NCBI RefSeq assembly: GCF_000373105.1
Contig: NZ_KB890458.1
Span: forward strand, 62,001 to 126,000
From: Neolewinella persica DSM 23188
Lineage (GTDB): Bacteria; Bacteroidota; Bacteroidia; Chitinophagales; Saprospiraceae
DNA length: 64,000 nt
Direction: 5' to 3'
Shown here: in pieces, positions 54,364 to 63,004 of the stretch
Position numbering within the stretch: the stretch's first letter is position 1
Layout of the letters: every line of letters starts with the position of its first letter
Notes under the pieces: model-generated
Told to the model about the DNA's origin: nothing
The model's input: only the letters and a program-made list of their open reading frames with translations
Database searches by the model: none
Position numbers and translations under genes: made by a program

Positions 54364-55344
54364 CTAAGCGGGCTGTATCTGATCATCGGAACTCACCTTA
54401 AGCGATGTCTCCGGTTGTGGGTTGACGGTCTCATCAGCTACACGCACCAGTTCCCGTTTCACCTTTACGGCATCTTTCGTAGGGACGATGGGATTACCTC
54501 GCCACCGGGCCCAAACCTGGGTGAACTCCGCCCCAAGGAAGAGAATTTGGCTGTTATAGTAGGTCCATACCAATAGCGTGATCAGTGCGCCAGCTGCTCC
54601 GTAGGTACTGGAGAAATCACTGTTGCCGATGTAAAAACCAATCAGGAAGCGTCCCAATCCAAAGAGAAGAGCGGTGAAAATAGCACCAGCCCACAGGTCG
54701 CGCCAACGCGCTCGGGCATCAGGCAGAAAGCGAAATAGCAGTAGGAAGATGAAGGCGGTGACGATGGTGGAGACAAACCAGCTGGTGACGGCTAGCATCA
54801 GTGGTCCGAGTGCAGGGATGAAGGAGGCTATCTGGTCCATAAAACCAATTACGAATGCATTGATGATAAGGGTCGTCATTAGCAGAAAGCCCATGCCAAT
54901 CACGAAGCTGAAGCTCAACAGTCGCGTGAAGATGAAGGCAAGGATTCCGTTGGTCGGCGTGGATTGAATGTTCCAGATTTTGTTCAGGCTAATCTTCAGG
55001 TTACTGAAAACACCGGTAGCGGCGAAAAGTAGCGTACCGAGGCTGATGGCCGTGGCCCAGAGGGTGTCTCCAGAGACGTAAGCATTGCTGATGATCTCCG
55101 ACAAGGTCTGGGCGGCATTTGGCCCAAGAAGACTGATTAGCTCACTGTTGAGGCGACCATTGATGGCCTCCTGACCGAAAAAGTAGCTGGCAACGCTGGT
55201 CGCAACTACCAACATAGGCGCGAAACTGAAGACGGTATAGTAGGCCAGGGCGGCCCCGAGGTTCAACGCGTCATCTTCCGTGTAGGCGTTGATTAGGTCT
55301 TTGGTGAATTGGAATATTTTCTTGAAAAAATTGGTCTGTTTCAA
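54364..55344 (-). CDS. YihY/BrkB-family integral membrane protein
   Basis: 326 residues with six predicted transmembrane helices. NLGAALAYYTVFSFAPMLVV is the YihY start, then TLSEIISNAYVSGDT, TGVFSNLKISLNKIWNI and GAAGALITLLVWTYYNSQILFLGAEFTQVWA. Historically misannotated RNase BN; its function is unsettled, probably transport or envelope related. The Lys/Glu-rich tail after the last helix is cytoplasmic. The start is TTG (MKQTNFFKKIFQF); no ATG in the N-terminal region fits better. Confidence 0.9.
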   Translation of the reverse strand: MKQTNFFKKIFQFTKDLINAYTEDDALNLGAALAYYTVFSFAPMLVVATSVASYFFGQEAINGRLNSELISLLGPNAAQTLSEIISNAYVSGDTLWATAISLGTLLFAATGVFSNLKISLNKIWNIQSTPTNGILAFIFTRLLSFSFVIGMGFLLMTTLIINAFVIGFMDQIASFIPALGPLMLAVTSWFVSTIVTAFIFLLLFRFLPDARARWRDLWAGAIFTALLFGLGRFLIGFYIGNSDFSSTYGAAGALITLLVWTYYNSQILFLGAEFTQVWARWRGNPIVPTKDAVKVKRELVRVADETVNPQPETSLKVSSDDQIQPA

Positions 55345-55403
55345 CGATTTTTTTTGGTGAAACGGGCAGGAGGATGTGCAGGTTCGCTGTTAGTCAGCAT
55401 TGA

Positions 55404-56228
55404 TTAAGCTTCTTCGTTTAGTCGGCCTCCGCAGTATTTACAATAAATGGCGTCGTTGGCGTGGCCTTCCCTGGTGCAGTACCGACAAACTTGCGTGTTG
55501 GTAAATTTAGCGCCAGAGTTTCCGATCATTTCATTGGTGACAATCCCGGTAGGTACGGCGATGATCGCGTAGCCCAGAATCATGACTACTGCAGAAAGAA
55601 ACTGGCCAATGGAGGTTTGGGGCGTAATGTCACCGTAGCCGACGGTCGTAAGGGTAACGATGGCCCAGTAAACGGATTTGGGGATGGAACTAAAGCCGGT
55701 GTTCGAGCCTCCCTCGACTAGGTACATCACGGAACCGATCAGGACAACTAACAAGGTGACGGCAAAAAGGAATACCGTTATTTTGTTTCGGCTGGCGATG
55801 AGCGCACGCCGCAGCTGATCGCCCTCGGTCAGGAACTTACCCAGTTTGAAGATCCGGAATACCCGCAGCAGGCGGAAGACGCGGATGATCACGAAGTACT
55901 GTGTCCCCGCGAGGAAAAAACTCAGATAGCTCGGCAGAATGGCGATCAGGTCAATGATGCCGTAGAAACTAAGCGCATACTTCCAGGGCCTGATGGTGAC
56001 CCATAGTCGGAGCAGGTACTCGATGGTGAACACAATGGTGAAGATCCATTCGAGTATAATGAAAAAATTATGGTAAGCCTCATTCCATTCATCCGAGCTT
56101 TCTAACATCACCGTGATGACTGATAGAACGATGAGAATCAGGAGGCTGATGTCGAAGAGCTTACCGGTGGGGGTATCTGCTTCAAAAACGATCTCATGAA
56201 TACGGTCACGTAAACGCCGGTTGGCCAT
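55404..56228 (-). CDS. voltage-gated potassium channel-like protein with C-terminal zinc ribbon
   Basis: 274 residues, one six-TM subunit. The S4 segment has four Arg at three-residue intervals (R116, R119, R122, R125 in FVIIRVFRLLRVFRIFK). The pore has the selectivity filter TTVGYGD (194-200). The cytoplasmic tail carries a rubredoxin-like zinc ribbon: Cys248, Cys251, Cys263 and Cys266, with His256. Four subunits would form a potassium channel. The ribbon suggests redox, metal or partner sensing; such tails are not part of the classic KvAP/MlotiK layout. There is no regulatory neighbour. Confidence 0.9.
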   Translation of the reverse strand: MANRRLRDRIHEIVFEADTPTGKLFDISLLILIVLSVITVMLESSDEWNEAYHNFFIILEWIFTIVFTIEYLLRLWVTIRPWKYALSFYGIIDLIAILPSYLSFFLAGTQYFVIIRVFRLLRVFRIFKLGKFLTEGDQLRRALIASRNKITVFLFAVTLLVVLIGSVMYLVEGGSNTGFSSIPKSVYWAIVTLTTVGYGDITPQTSIGQFLSAVVMILGYAIIAVPTGIVTNEMIGNSGAKFTNTQVCRYCTREGHANDAIYCKYCGGRLNEEA

Positions 56229-56547
56229 AAATTCTGGTTGCTGCCCGCCAAATGTAGGTAAAAGGGTAGAGTTGCCGGGAGCAGAAGGGCGCGCGAAATC
56301 CGATTTATTGTATCCCGGGCGATAAAATGCAGGGGGAAGCCTATGACAAATTGGTATAAAGTAGCTGGTGAGCTATTTTACGTCTCATATAAAAATAGTA
56401 CATTTGTTCTCAGGTTATAGGATTACCACCCAAAACGGTCTTTGCACCTGCGACCTCGCCAAATGCCGGGAAAACGTTCTGTGCCGAGCCCGGAATTTAG
56501 TTGGCAGTGTCCCATAGTTCCACCCAAAAACGATTAAAATAAAAAGT
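56229..56547. other. gap between the channel and LytTR regulator genes
   Basis: 319 bp with no supported gene; divergent promoters are expected here. It contains a near-exact 17-mer copy at 56444-56460. No CGGT direct repeats like those at 57344-57389 are evident. Confidence 0.4.
56444..56460 (+). repeat. dispersed 17-mer, one-mismatch copy (upstream of the LytTR gene)
   Basis: GCACCTGCGACCTCGCC, one mismatch, preceded by TTT, about 90 bp upstream of the LytTR regulator start. Confidence 0.65.
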
Positions 56548-57312
56548 ATGTTACTCAACGCCGTAATCATTGAGGACGAACGCAACGGCCTCATCAACCT
56601 TAAGCACTTGCTGGCTGAGCACTGCGACGAAGTCGAAGTAATCGGCGATGCTGATGGCGTCGAAAGTGGCTTGAAACTGTTTAGTCGTGAGGATATAAAA
56701 CCCGACGTTGCTTTTCTGGACATCAACCTCCAGGACGGTAAAGTCTTTCAGCTGTTGAACCAACTCACCAGTATCGAATTTGACGTGATTTTCGTTACGG
56801 CCTATGATCAGTTTGCAATGAAGGCCTGTGAATATTCCAGCATCGGTTATATCCTCAAACCCATTGATCCGGACAAGTTAGTGGAGGCTGTTTCACGCGT
56901 TCGCCCCCGCCGTCAGGGCCGCACGGAGGAAAGGTTACAGGTGATGCAGCAGTACACCAGTCACCCCAATTCTTTCGAGAAAATGTCCATTGCGGCGCTT
57001 GATGGGATACATTTTGTGAAAATCAGGGATATTGTTCGGTTCGAAGCAGAAGATAATTATACTCACATTTTCCTCCACGGTGGTGGTCGGATCACGGCCT
57101 CTAAAACCATCAAAGCCTACGAGGACATGTTGACGCCGTTTAACTTCTATCGCGTGCATAAACGCCACGTGATCAACATGAATTATATGAAAAAATTCGT
57201 AAAAGGTGACGGTGGGTACCTGATTATGGATGACGATGTAAGGATTGAGGTCAGCCGCCGCCGCCGGCCTGCCTTCATGACACAACTTCGTGTCCTTCAA
57301 GACGTTCTTTAG
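56548..57312 (+). CDS. LytTR-family response regulator
   Basis: 254 residues: receiver domain (AVIIEDERNGLINLKHLL; phospho-acceptor Asp58 in AFLDINL; VFVTAYDQFAMKACEYSSIGYILKPI) and a LytTR DNA-binding domain (about 145-250: IVRFEAEDNYTHIFLHGG, TIKAYEDMLTPFNFYRVHKRHVINM). It would be phosphorylated by the kinase two genes downstream. Three CGGT direct repeats at 21-bp spacing lie just after its stop codon and are likely LytTR sites. It is probably the first gene of a unit with the GG-leader peptide and the kinase, separated by a 110-bp gap that carries its own promoter-like element. Confidence 0.93.
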   Translation: MLLNAVIIEDERNGLINLKHLLAEHCDEVEVIGDADGVESGLKLFSREDIKPDVAFLDINLQDGKVFQLLNQLTSIEFDVIFVTAYDQFAMKACEYSSIGYILKPIDPDKLVEAVSRVRPRRQGRTEERLQVMQQYTSHPNSFEKMSIAALDGIHFVKIRDIVRFEAEDNYTHIFLHGGGRITASKTIKAYEDMLTPFNFYRVHKRHVINMNYMKKFVKGDGGYLIMDDDVRIEVSRRRRPAFMTQLRVLQDVL

Positions 57313-57332
57313 GTAGTATCAAAACTATGTGC

Positions 57333-57389
57333 TATTTTTGGAGCGGTATTTAAAACACCCAGATCGGTGTCCCCCATCCGATTAGCGGT
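57333..57389 (+). promoter_or_regulatory. promoter-like element and three 21-bp-spaced LytTR-type direct repeats
   Basis: TATTTTTG (57333-57340) matches TAnnTTTG exactly. GCGGTATTT, TCGGTGTCC and GCGGTTAGA follow, with CGGT cores at 57344, 57365 and 57386, exactly 21 bp (two helical turns) apart. LytTR regulators bind such same-face direct repeats. The repeats lie between the -7 element and the peptide start codon (57423). Confidence 0.55.
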
Positions 57390-57422
57390 TAGAATTACAA
57401 ACGTGTTATTAAGGATCTCTCT

Positions 57423-57572
57423 ATGTCTCAAAACGGGAAGAAAACAATCGAGGAACTAAAACGGGACCAGAAGGATAAAATTCTGGACCGGAAGAGTATG
57501 GATCAGGTGACCGGCGGAAAGCGTCGGGGAAGCTGGCTTCGTCGTGTCTGCGGCGGTATCATGCCACAATAA
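57423..57572 (+). CDS. 49-residue double-glycine-leader peptide (candidate signalling or bacteriocin precursor)
   Basis: The leader ends with ILDRKSMDQVTGG: Val at -4, Met at -7 and Leu at -12 relative to the cleavage after GG, the exact hydrophobic spacing of GG leaders cleaved by C39-type exporters. The mature part would be KRRGSWLRRVCGGIMPQ, strongly basic (five Lys/Arg in 17) with one Cys. The leader is polar (KKTIEELKRDQKDK). It lies between the LytTR regulator and kinase genes, 54 bp before the kinase start. This is the layout of peptide-pheromone loci. It could also be a RiPP or bacteriocin precursor. No exporter or C39 peptidase is in the window. Confidence 0.65.
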   Translation: MSQNGKKTIEELKRDQKDKILDRKSMDQVTGGKRRGSWLRRVCGGIMPQ

Positions 57573-57626
57573 AGCACGGGCAGTTTACGTAACTTGCGGA
57601 GATATATTCCGGATTTTACCCAGCCC

Positions 57627-59573
57627 ATGTCAGTAGTTCAACCTCCGCTTCATACAGCTTCGATACTGGAAGATAAGCTCTCCACCGCTACCGACCCCTA
57701 TTTGCGGGTCAGGTACATTAATGATCTTATATCAGATTATGTCTACACTAAGCCCGTTCGGGCCAGGAAGCTTCTTGGGCAACTTGCAGCTATATATGCT
57801 GCCGGGCACCCCAGAGAGTCAGACTACCTTTACTTTCTGCATTTAGGTAACCTGGAAAACCAGGAATACGACGATCAAAAAGCATTGAAGGCTTTTGAAA
57901 AGGCTGTATTGAGAGTAGATGAGCATGGTGATATTGGCGAAAAAATAGAAGTTTACCTCGATTATCTCGGTATTCTGGTTAACCTGGGGAACATGGACCT
58001 GGCCAGAGATTTCTACGAACGAAGCCTCCGGTTGATGGGGTCCTACTCCTCGGCGCGCCTACGTGCCAGAGTGCTGTGCCGACAAGGGTTTTTCTACCTC
58101 CATGATCATAGTTACGCAAAAGCTACGCCTAAATTCTTAGAAGCAGATCGTCTGCTTTCCGGAAAAGAGTTTGAACTCAACACCAAAGACCATTACTTCT
58201 ATACCCTGGTACATTCAGGTCTAGGTACACTTTGGACCAGGCCGGATAGTGAAGATAAAGCTGCCAGTGCCTTTCAGCAAGCAATCACCAGATGTGAAGA
58301 GAAAGGTTTAGGAGCACGGCTTCCCTGGCATCAACTCAATTTGGGTAAGGTGCTGATGAGTATGGAGGCTTATGAAGAGGCCATTGGGAATTTCCAGTCG
58401 ATCATCGATAATAATGCCAATGGCAGTAAGCCTGCTCTGGCTGCGGCCTATGTCAACCTTGGTCTCTGCTACTACGATACGAACGAGTCTCCGGGAGCGG
58501 TCATTCGGTTGCTCAATCATGCGGAGAAAATTTTCCTGCAAAGCAAGCAACCTAAGAAACAAGACCTCGTCTCCATTGAATTGGTCCGTGCGCAGTTGTT
58601 TTTGGACAAAAAAGACTTCGTGGGCGCCATCGAGAAACTGCAGGGTACCCTGGAGGGAATTGAGCAAGAGAAAGATACGGAGAACCTGACCCTAACGGGC
58701 CACGCTGCAGAGATTTGCCAAACATTGGCCCGCTCTTATGCTGAGATTGATGCTTTTGACCTGGCCTACTACAGCCAGGTGGAAGCAGAGATGTACCTGG
58801 ACAGGTACTACGAGCTACAGGATGCCAAACAACAGGAACAGTTTGCTGCCCGTTTTGAAGCCGAAGCCAGAGAAAAAGAAAGAGAGAGTTTACAACTCAG
58901 GGCCAGCCAGCTTCAGCTGCGCGCGCTACGCGCACAGATGAATCCTCATTTTCTCTACAATGCCCTGAACAGCATTCAGTCTTTCATTACCACCAAGGAT
59001 GCCAGCACCGCCTCGAAATACTTAGCAAAGTTCGCCATGCTGATGCGGCGAAGTCTGGAATATACCAACCGGGAATACATTACCCTGGAAGATGAAATAC
59101 TGTTTTTATCCGATTATCTGGACATCAACTGTCATCTGCGATTTGACGGACAGCTTTCTTTCAATGTGGATATTCAGGGAGAGCTAGAGGAGGACATTAT
59201 GGGGGTTCCGACTATGATACTGCAGCCGTACGTAGAAAATGCGATAGAACATGGTCTACGGACGCGCCCCAAGGGGCACATCCAGGTTACTTTTACCCAA
59301 ATCCCTGACGATGACGACAATATCATTGCCACCGTCGTTGACGACGGTATTGGACGGGCCCGGGTCCGCGAAATGCAGGAGAACGATGTAATCAGGCCGT
59401 ATCACCAATCACGCGGGACGGACATCACACAGTCCCGACTGGAATTGCTTACGGATGATCCCGATAATCGGGTGCTGATCGAAGATCTATTCCATTCAGA
59501 CGGAACTGCTGCGGGAACTAAAGTAACCGTTCGCATACCGGTAGCCGATGTTTTGATGAGAAGAGGAGGATAA
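57627..59573 (+). CDS. cytosolic TPR histidine kinase (LytS/YpdA type)
   Basis: About 648 residues, without any transmembrane segment. Roughly 1-400 are tetratricopeptide repeats (KALKAFEKAVLRVD, YEEAIGNFQSIIDNN, DKKDFVGAIEKLQGTLE), then a coiled-coil linker (EQFAARFEAEAREKE). A His_kinase domain follows with His441 in MNPHFLYNALNSIQ, and a HATPase with ENAIEHGL and VVDDGIGRARV. It is the predicted partner of the upstream LytTR regulator. TPR domains bind peptides in RRNPP-type quorum receptors, so an internal ligand such as the neighbouring peptide is conceivable; this is inference. A TTG 33 bp upstream is an alternative start. Confidence 0.9.
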   Translation: MSVVQPPLHTASILEDKLSTATDPYLRVRYINDLISDYVYTKPVRARKLLGQLAAIYAAGHPRESDYLYFLHLGNLENQEYDDQKALKAFEKAVLRVDEHGDIGEKIEVYLDYLGILVNLGNMDLARDFYERSLRLMGSYSSARLRARVLCRQGFFYLHDHSYAKATPKFLEADRLLSGKEFELNTKDHYFYTLVHSGLGTLWTRPDSEDKAASAFQQAITRCEEKGLGARLPWHQLNLGKVLMSMEAYEEAIGNFQSIIDNNANGSKPALAAAYVNLGLCYYDTNESPGAVIRLLNHAEKIFLQSKQPKKQDLVSIELVRAQLFLDKKDFVGAIEKLQGTLEGIEQEKDTENLTLTGHAAEICQTLARSYAEIDAFDLAYYSQVEAEMYLDRYYELQDAKQQEQFAARFEAEAREKERESLQLRASQLQLRALRAQMNPHFLYNALNSIQSFITTKDASTASKYLAKFAMLMRRSLEYTNREYITLEDEILFLSDYLDINCHLRFDGQLSFNVDIQGELEEDIMGVPTMILQPYVENAIEHGLRTRPKGHIQVTFTQIPDDDDNIIATVVDDGIGRARVREMQENDVIRPYHQSRGTDITQSRLELLTDDPDNRVLIEDLFHSDGTAAGTKVTVRIPVADVLMRRGG

Positions 59574-59616
59574 GTAATTCCCTTTCATCAGTATCTCTCA
59601 TACTTAATTCCCGTTA

Positions 59617-61923
59617 CTAACCGATTCTCCGGACCTCCTCTGCAATCCGCGCCAGTTCTCCTTCGGGGTCTCCCCAAATATCTAAAGCAGGTAAGGAGAG
59701 GAGTTGAAAACCTGCCGTTTGTAGTTCACGCAGGCGGAATTTTTTCGTCGTAATGGTCCCGTGGCCGGGCAATTCACCGTCAGGCAAAAGCACACTTTTT
59801 TTCCCGGTAGGTGAAAGGATGACCAGTGGCAGGAAGGTGTCTCTCCAGGGCTGATGGATTTCGAAGAAATGGTCTGGCAAGTAGCTTTTAAGCTTATCAC
59901 CAAAGTGTTCTGCCAATGGGTGCGGAGCAGGGGCTGGAAGTCCGCAACGTAGCAGTATCTCCTGACCCAGCGCTACTAATGCCTGCCGGTCAAACGGCTC
60001 AAATTCCGCAGCTTCTGCTGCACGGAGCAGTGCTGCAGACAAAAAGCCTGCGGTAAAGCCATCGGAAAGCAGCGCTTGCGTTATATCGTCCGGAGTCCAA
60101 TTATGAAAGAACGTTATTTCCTCAGTCGTCGAGATCAGGTATTCCCAGATCTCCAGCAGGCGCTGTGCGTCTGCTGGCGTTGGTAAAAGCGGCAGGAACA
60201 GATGAAGACCAGTTGATGCGCTGAGTGGCCAGTTGGAAATAGGAATCCACTCGGTAGCATTTGCTGCCTGGCAAAGAATGGTACCTTCCGGAAACCCTGG
60301 GGGAGGGATTGAACTTGTTCGTGCATGCCAGGCTGGAGGCGTGAGCGGGAAGAACGTTTGAGAGAACAACAATACCGGGTTCCGAACTCCTGCAACAGCA
60401 ACGAAAACTGCCTCCTCGTCATGCAATGGAGCAAGGCGAATGGAAGGACAGGGTAGGTTAGCCCTCAGGGTGGTTGCTGCATCCAGAGCGATAAACAAAT
60501 CCTCTTCGGTCATTTCTCCGGGCTTGGCTCCTTTCGCGGTTACAAATACGACACGGCCGGTCTTCGTATCGTTTGGATCACTGTCCACTGCTTCTTGCCT
60601 GGAAGCGGGGAGTACGGGAGTGTGGTCTTTGGTCCACCTTTCGATGCACCGATCAAAATACCAGGAAGTAAATGCCGTCTCCCAGTCTGACGTAGGCAGA
60701 TTAAGAAGCGGTGCCAGGAGGCGCCGCAAATGAGCTGGCTGGGCGTACCAGAAATGACGGCGACCGTAAAAATCTGGCAATTCCGATAAGTGGCGTTGTG
60801 TATTTCTAAGTTTGTCGAGTAGACCTTCTAACCGCAATAGTTGCCGGTGGGTGGTAGCTGCCTCGGTCCCGCTAAGGGGGAGTTGGTATAGGCCGGCCTC
60901 ATCTACTTCCCTGATCAGATCAGTCAGGCGGGTCTCGAGAGAAGAGAGCATGGTGGGATCGACAAATCTGGGATCAGCGGTAAGGGAATTCAGGCCGAGC
61001 CCCGCTGATTGAAGATCTCTGAACAACTGGTCTTGCCGTTTGCTAATGTCCTCAAGTTCATGGTTGAGCTGTACCTCCATCGGTTGATCGGGCGCAGGCG
61101 TGAGCTTGTGTTCCTCGTGGTATTCCTGCCAGCGCTGTTGGGCTTCACGCCTCGCTCTTTTAGCCACCCTGCCGGATTCGCTTTTGGCTGAACTTAGCAC
61201 CTCCGAAATGTCGGCTAGCTGCTCCTTGCGTTTCCGGAGCTGAGCTCTCCCCGAAAAAATAGACTTCCGTGTGTAGCGGTTGATTTTCATGAGGTAGTCA
61301 CGATGCAGATCATCCCCCTTATTCAAATAAATACTAAGCCTTTCTGTGATAAATTCCTGGCTCTCTTCCAGCGAGCGGTGACGAAAAAAACCGGTGTTTA
61401 AGTCCTCCAGCCCACGCGACACATTAGGCAGGCGTTCATACCTGCGAATGGCCGTTTGTAGTCGTTCCCGCAGGTCAATGAATTCTTTTGGTGTGAAGGA
61501 GAACCCTTCGGTGGAAATGAAGGGGCTGAGCAGGGCAGCAGCATCGGTTCCCATACCCTTAAACCAAAGTCCGACTGTCGCAGCGAGGGAATAGTCACCA
61601 AAGGCAGGTGGTTGGATTTGATCATGAATCCAAGCTTTTTCATACCCGAAGCCAGGATCAGGGATAACGTTCTCTGTAGTTTTTTTCAACCAGTCAGTTA
61701 TCGATTTTTGGAGCGCTGGAGCTTCTGCCTGAATCCATACTTGGCCTCCTTTTGTCAGCGTTTTCCTAGCCTGTTCCAGCGCCCAGGTCCATTTTCCCGC
61801 TCCTCTGACAGCAGTGTGGCGTGAGCTGGCGGTTACTGCCAGGGTATAGGTCATCGTGGAGGAGGAAAAAGGGAGAGAGTTGCTCATGATTTTGAACGCC
61901 AGCTGATAAATTCGCCTTTTCAT
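59617..61923 (-). CDS. large orphan protein with a nuclease-like C-terminal domain
   Basis: 768 residues, no signal peptide or membrane segment. The N-terminal 100 residues contain TYTLAVTASSRHTAVRGAGKW. A long helical middle section with coiled-coil character follows (SGRAQLRKRKEQLADISEVL, EVQLNHELEDISKRQDQLF). The C-terminal 90 residues (FLPLVILSPTGKKSVLLPDGEL, then KKFRLRELQTAGFQLLSLPALDIWGDPEGELARI) have the strand order of Vsr/DUF559-type restriction-endonuclease-like domains. Those domains are found at the end of DNA2/NAM7-like helicases and in toxins. The usual catalytic D-ExK pattern is reduced (LPDGEL, TTKK). There is no helicase motif. I do not recognise the whole protein. MSNSLPF (61887) is an alternative start. 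Confidence 0.65.
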   Translation of the reverse strand: MKRRIYQLAFKIMSNSLPFSSSTMTYTLAVTASSRHTAVRGAGKWTWALEQARKTLTKGGQVWIQAEAPALQKSITDWLKKTTENVIPDPGFGYEKAWIHDQIQPPAFGDYSLAATVGLWFKGMGTDAAALLSPFISTEGFSFTPKEFIDLRERLQTAIRRYERLPNVSRGLEDLNTGFFRHRSLEESQEFITERLSIYLNKGDDLHRDYLMKINRYTRKSIFSGRAQLRKRKEQLADISEVLSSAKSESGRVAKRARREAQQRWQEYHEEHKLTPAPDQPMEVQLNHELEDISKRQDQLFRDLQSAGLGLNSLTADPRFVDPTMLSSLETRLTDLIREVDEAGLYQLPLSGTEAATTHRQLLRLEGLLDKLRNTQRHLSELPDFYGRRHFWYAQPAHLRRLLAPLLNLPTSDWETAFTSWYFDRCIERWTKDHTPVLPASRQEAVDSDPNDTKTGRVVFVTAKGAKPGEMTEEDLFIALDAATTLRANLPCPSIRLAPLHDEEAVFVAVAGVRNPVLLFSQTFFPLTPPAWHARTSSIPPPGFPEGTILCQAANATEWIPISNWPLSASTGLHLFLPLLPTPADAQRLLEIWEYLISTTEEITFFHNWTPDDITQALLSDGFTAGFLSAALLRAAEAAEFEPFDRQALVALGQEILLRCGLPAPAPHPLAEHFGDKLKSYLPDHFFEIHQPWRDTFLPLVILSPTGKKSVLLPDGELPGHGTITTKKFRLRELQTAGFQLLSLPALDIWGDPEGELARIAEEVRRIG

Positions 61924-62172
61924 ACCTGTTTGCTGCCGCTGGGTTGAAAAGACACAACGAAGTTAGTTCATCGAGGCACTTTGCGGGTATAATTTAGATT
62001 TTTCTTGAGTTTCAAGGGTTTATGCAAATGTTTCGTTGCTAAAATGAGTGGATTGTGACTTGAGGTTACTATCTTTAAAGGAGCACGAAATATTTTTCGA
62101 AATTCCATGTTTTCATACTGATACCTTCATTGATTATCAGTGCGTTTTCCTGTTTGTAACTATCTATCTAAA

Positions 62173-62928
62173 ATGAATCAAGTAGCTGTAATTCTTACCG
62201 ATGCAAGACGTCGGATATTGTGGGTAAACCGTGACTTTGAAGCCATCACTGGCTACGAGATCGGAGAGGTGGTTGGAATGAACCCGGGGCAAATACTACA
62301 GGGCCCAAAGACGGAGCCGGACGTTATCGAACGAATCCGGCAAGGTCTGGCACGTGAAGAGCCTTTTAAAGAAACGATCACCAACTACCGAAAGAACGGC
62401 GAAGCCTATCAGTGCAAACTGGTTATTCATCCAATCCACAACAAAAATAAGGAATTGGTGAACTACCTGGCTTTTGAAGTAGATGGAGATGCAGTACCAA
62501 ATGAAAACCGCATATCTCTCCTTAACCTCAAGGACAGGTATCGGACCAGCAGCCTAAGGGGACTCGATGAGCTTCAATTATTCGAGCGCATAAAGGAGAT
62601 TATGATCAACGAGCAGCTTTACCTTGACGCTGATCTTACCCTACGCAAATTGTCCGCCCGCTTAGATACCAACACTAAATACCTAAGCCAGGTGATCAAC
62701 CACCACGGTAGTGCTAACTTTCTAACTTTCATTAATTCGTACCGCATCGATGCCATCATCGAACGGATCAAAGCAGGAGATTTCCGCGGGCATACCTTCT
62801 ATGGGATTGCTCAGCGTTGCGGCTTCAAGAATAAGAGTACGTTCTATAAAGTATTTCGGGATGTTACCGGACAAACACCCAAAGCATTTACCGATAGGTT
62901 GATGAGCCTGAACAAGATCGAAGGATAA
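62173..62928 (+). CDS. PAS-domain AraC-family transcriptional regulator
   Basis: 251 residues: one PAS domain (about 5-110: RILWVNRDFEAITGYEIGEV, then MNPGQILQGPKTEPD and NYRKNGEAYQCKLVIHPI) and a C-terminal AraC helix-turn-helix (YLDADLTLRKLSARLDTNT, ISQVINHHGSANFLTFIN-like; GIAQRCGFKNKSTFYKVFRDVTGQTPKAF). The PAS domain resembles LOV (LQGPxTxPD, NYRKNG), but the photoactive Cys of GRNCRFLQ is absent, so light sensing by flavin adduct is excluded. The ligand is unknown. The start ATG was chosen just before the PAS domain. Confidence 0.88.
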   Translation: MNQVAVILTDARRRILWVNRDFEAITGYEIGEVVGMNPGQILQGPKTEPDVIERIRQGLAREEPFKETITNYRKNGEAYQCKLVIHPIHNKNKELVNYLAFEVDGDAVPNENRISLLNLKDRYRTSSLRGLDELQLFERIKEIMINEQLYLDADLTLRKLSARLDTNTKYLSQVINHHGSANFLTFINSYRIDAIIERIKAGDFRGHTFYGIAQRCGFKNKSTFYKVFRDVTGQTPKAFTDRLMSLNKIEG

Positions 62929-63004
62929 TTGCACTCGGTGCAAATAGAAGCGTCGGTGGAAGCAACAGGCTAAAATCAGCCCTATTCGGACACGCTCCTA
63001 ATGC

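Noticed and set aside
62173-62500. LOV photoreceptor
   Set aside because: The adduct-forming Cys is missing, so a classical LOV photocycle is not possible.
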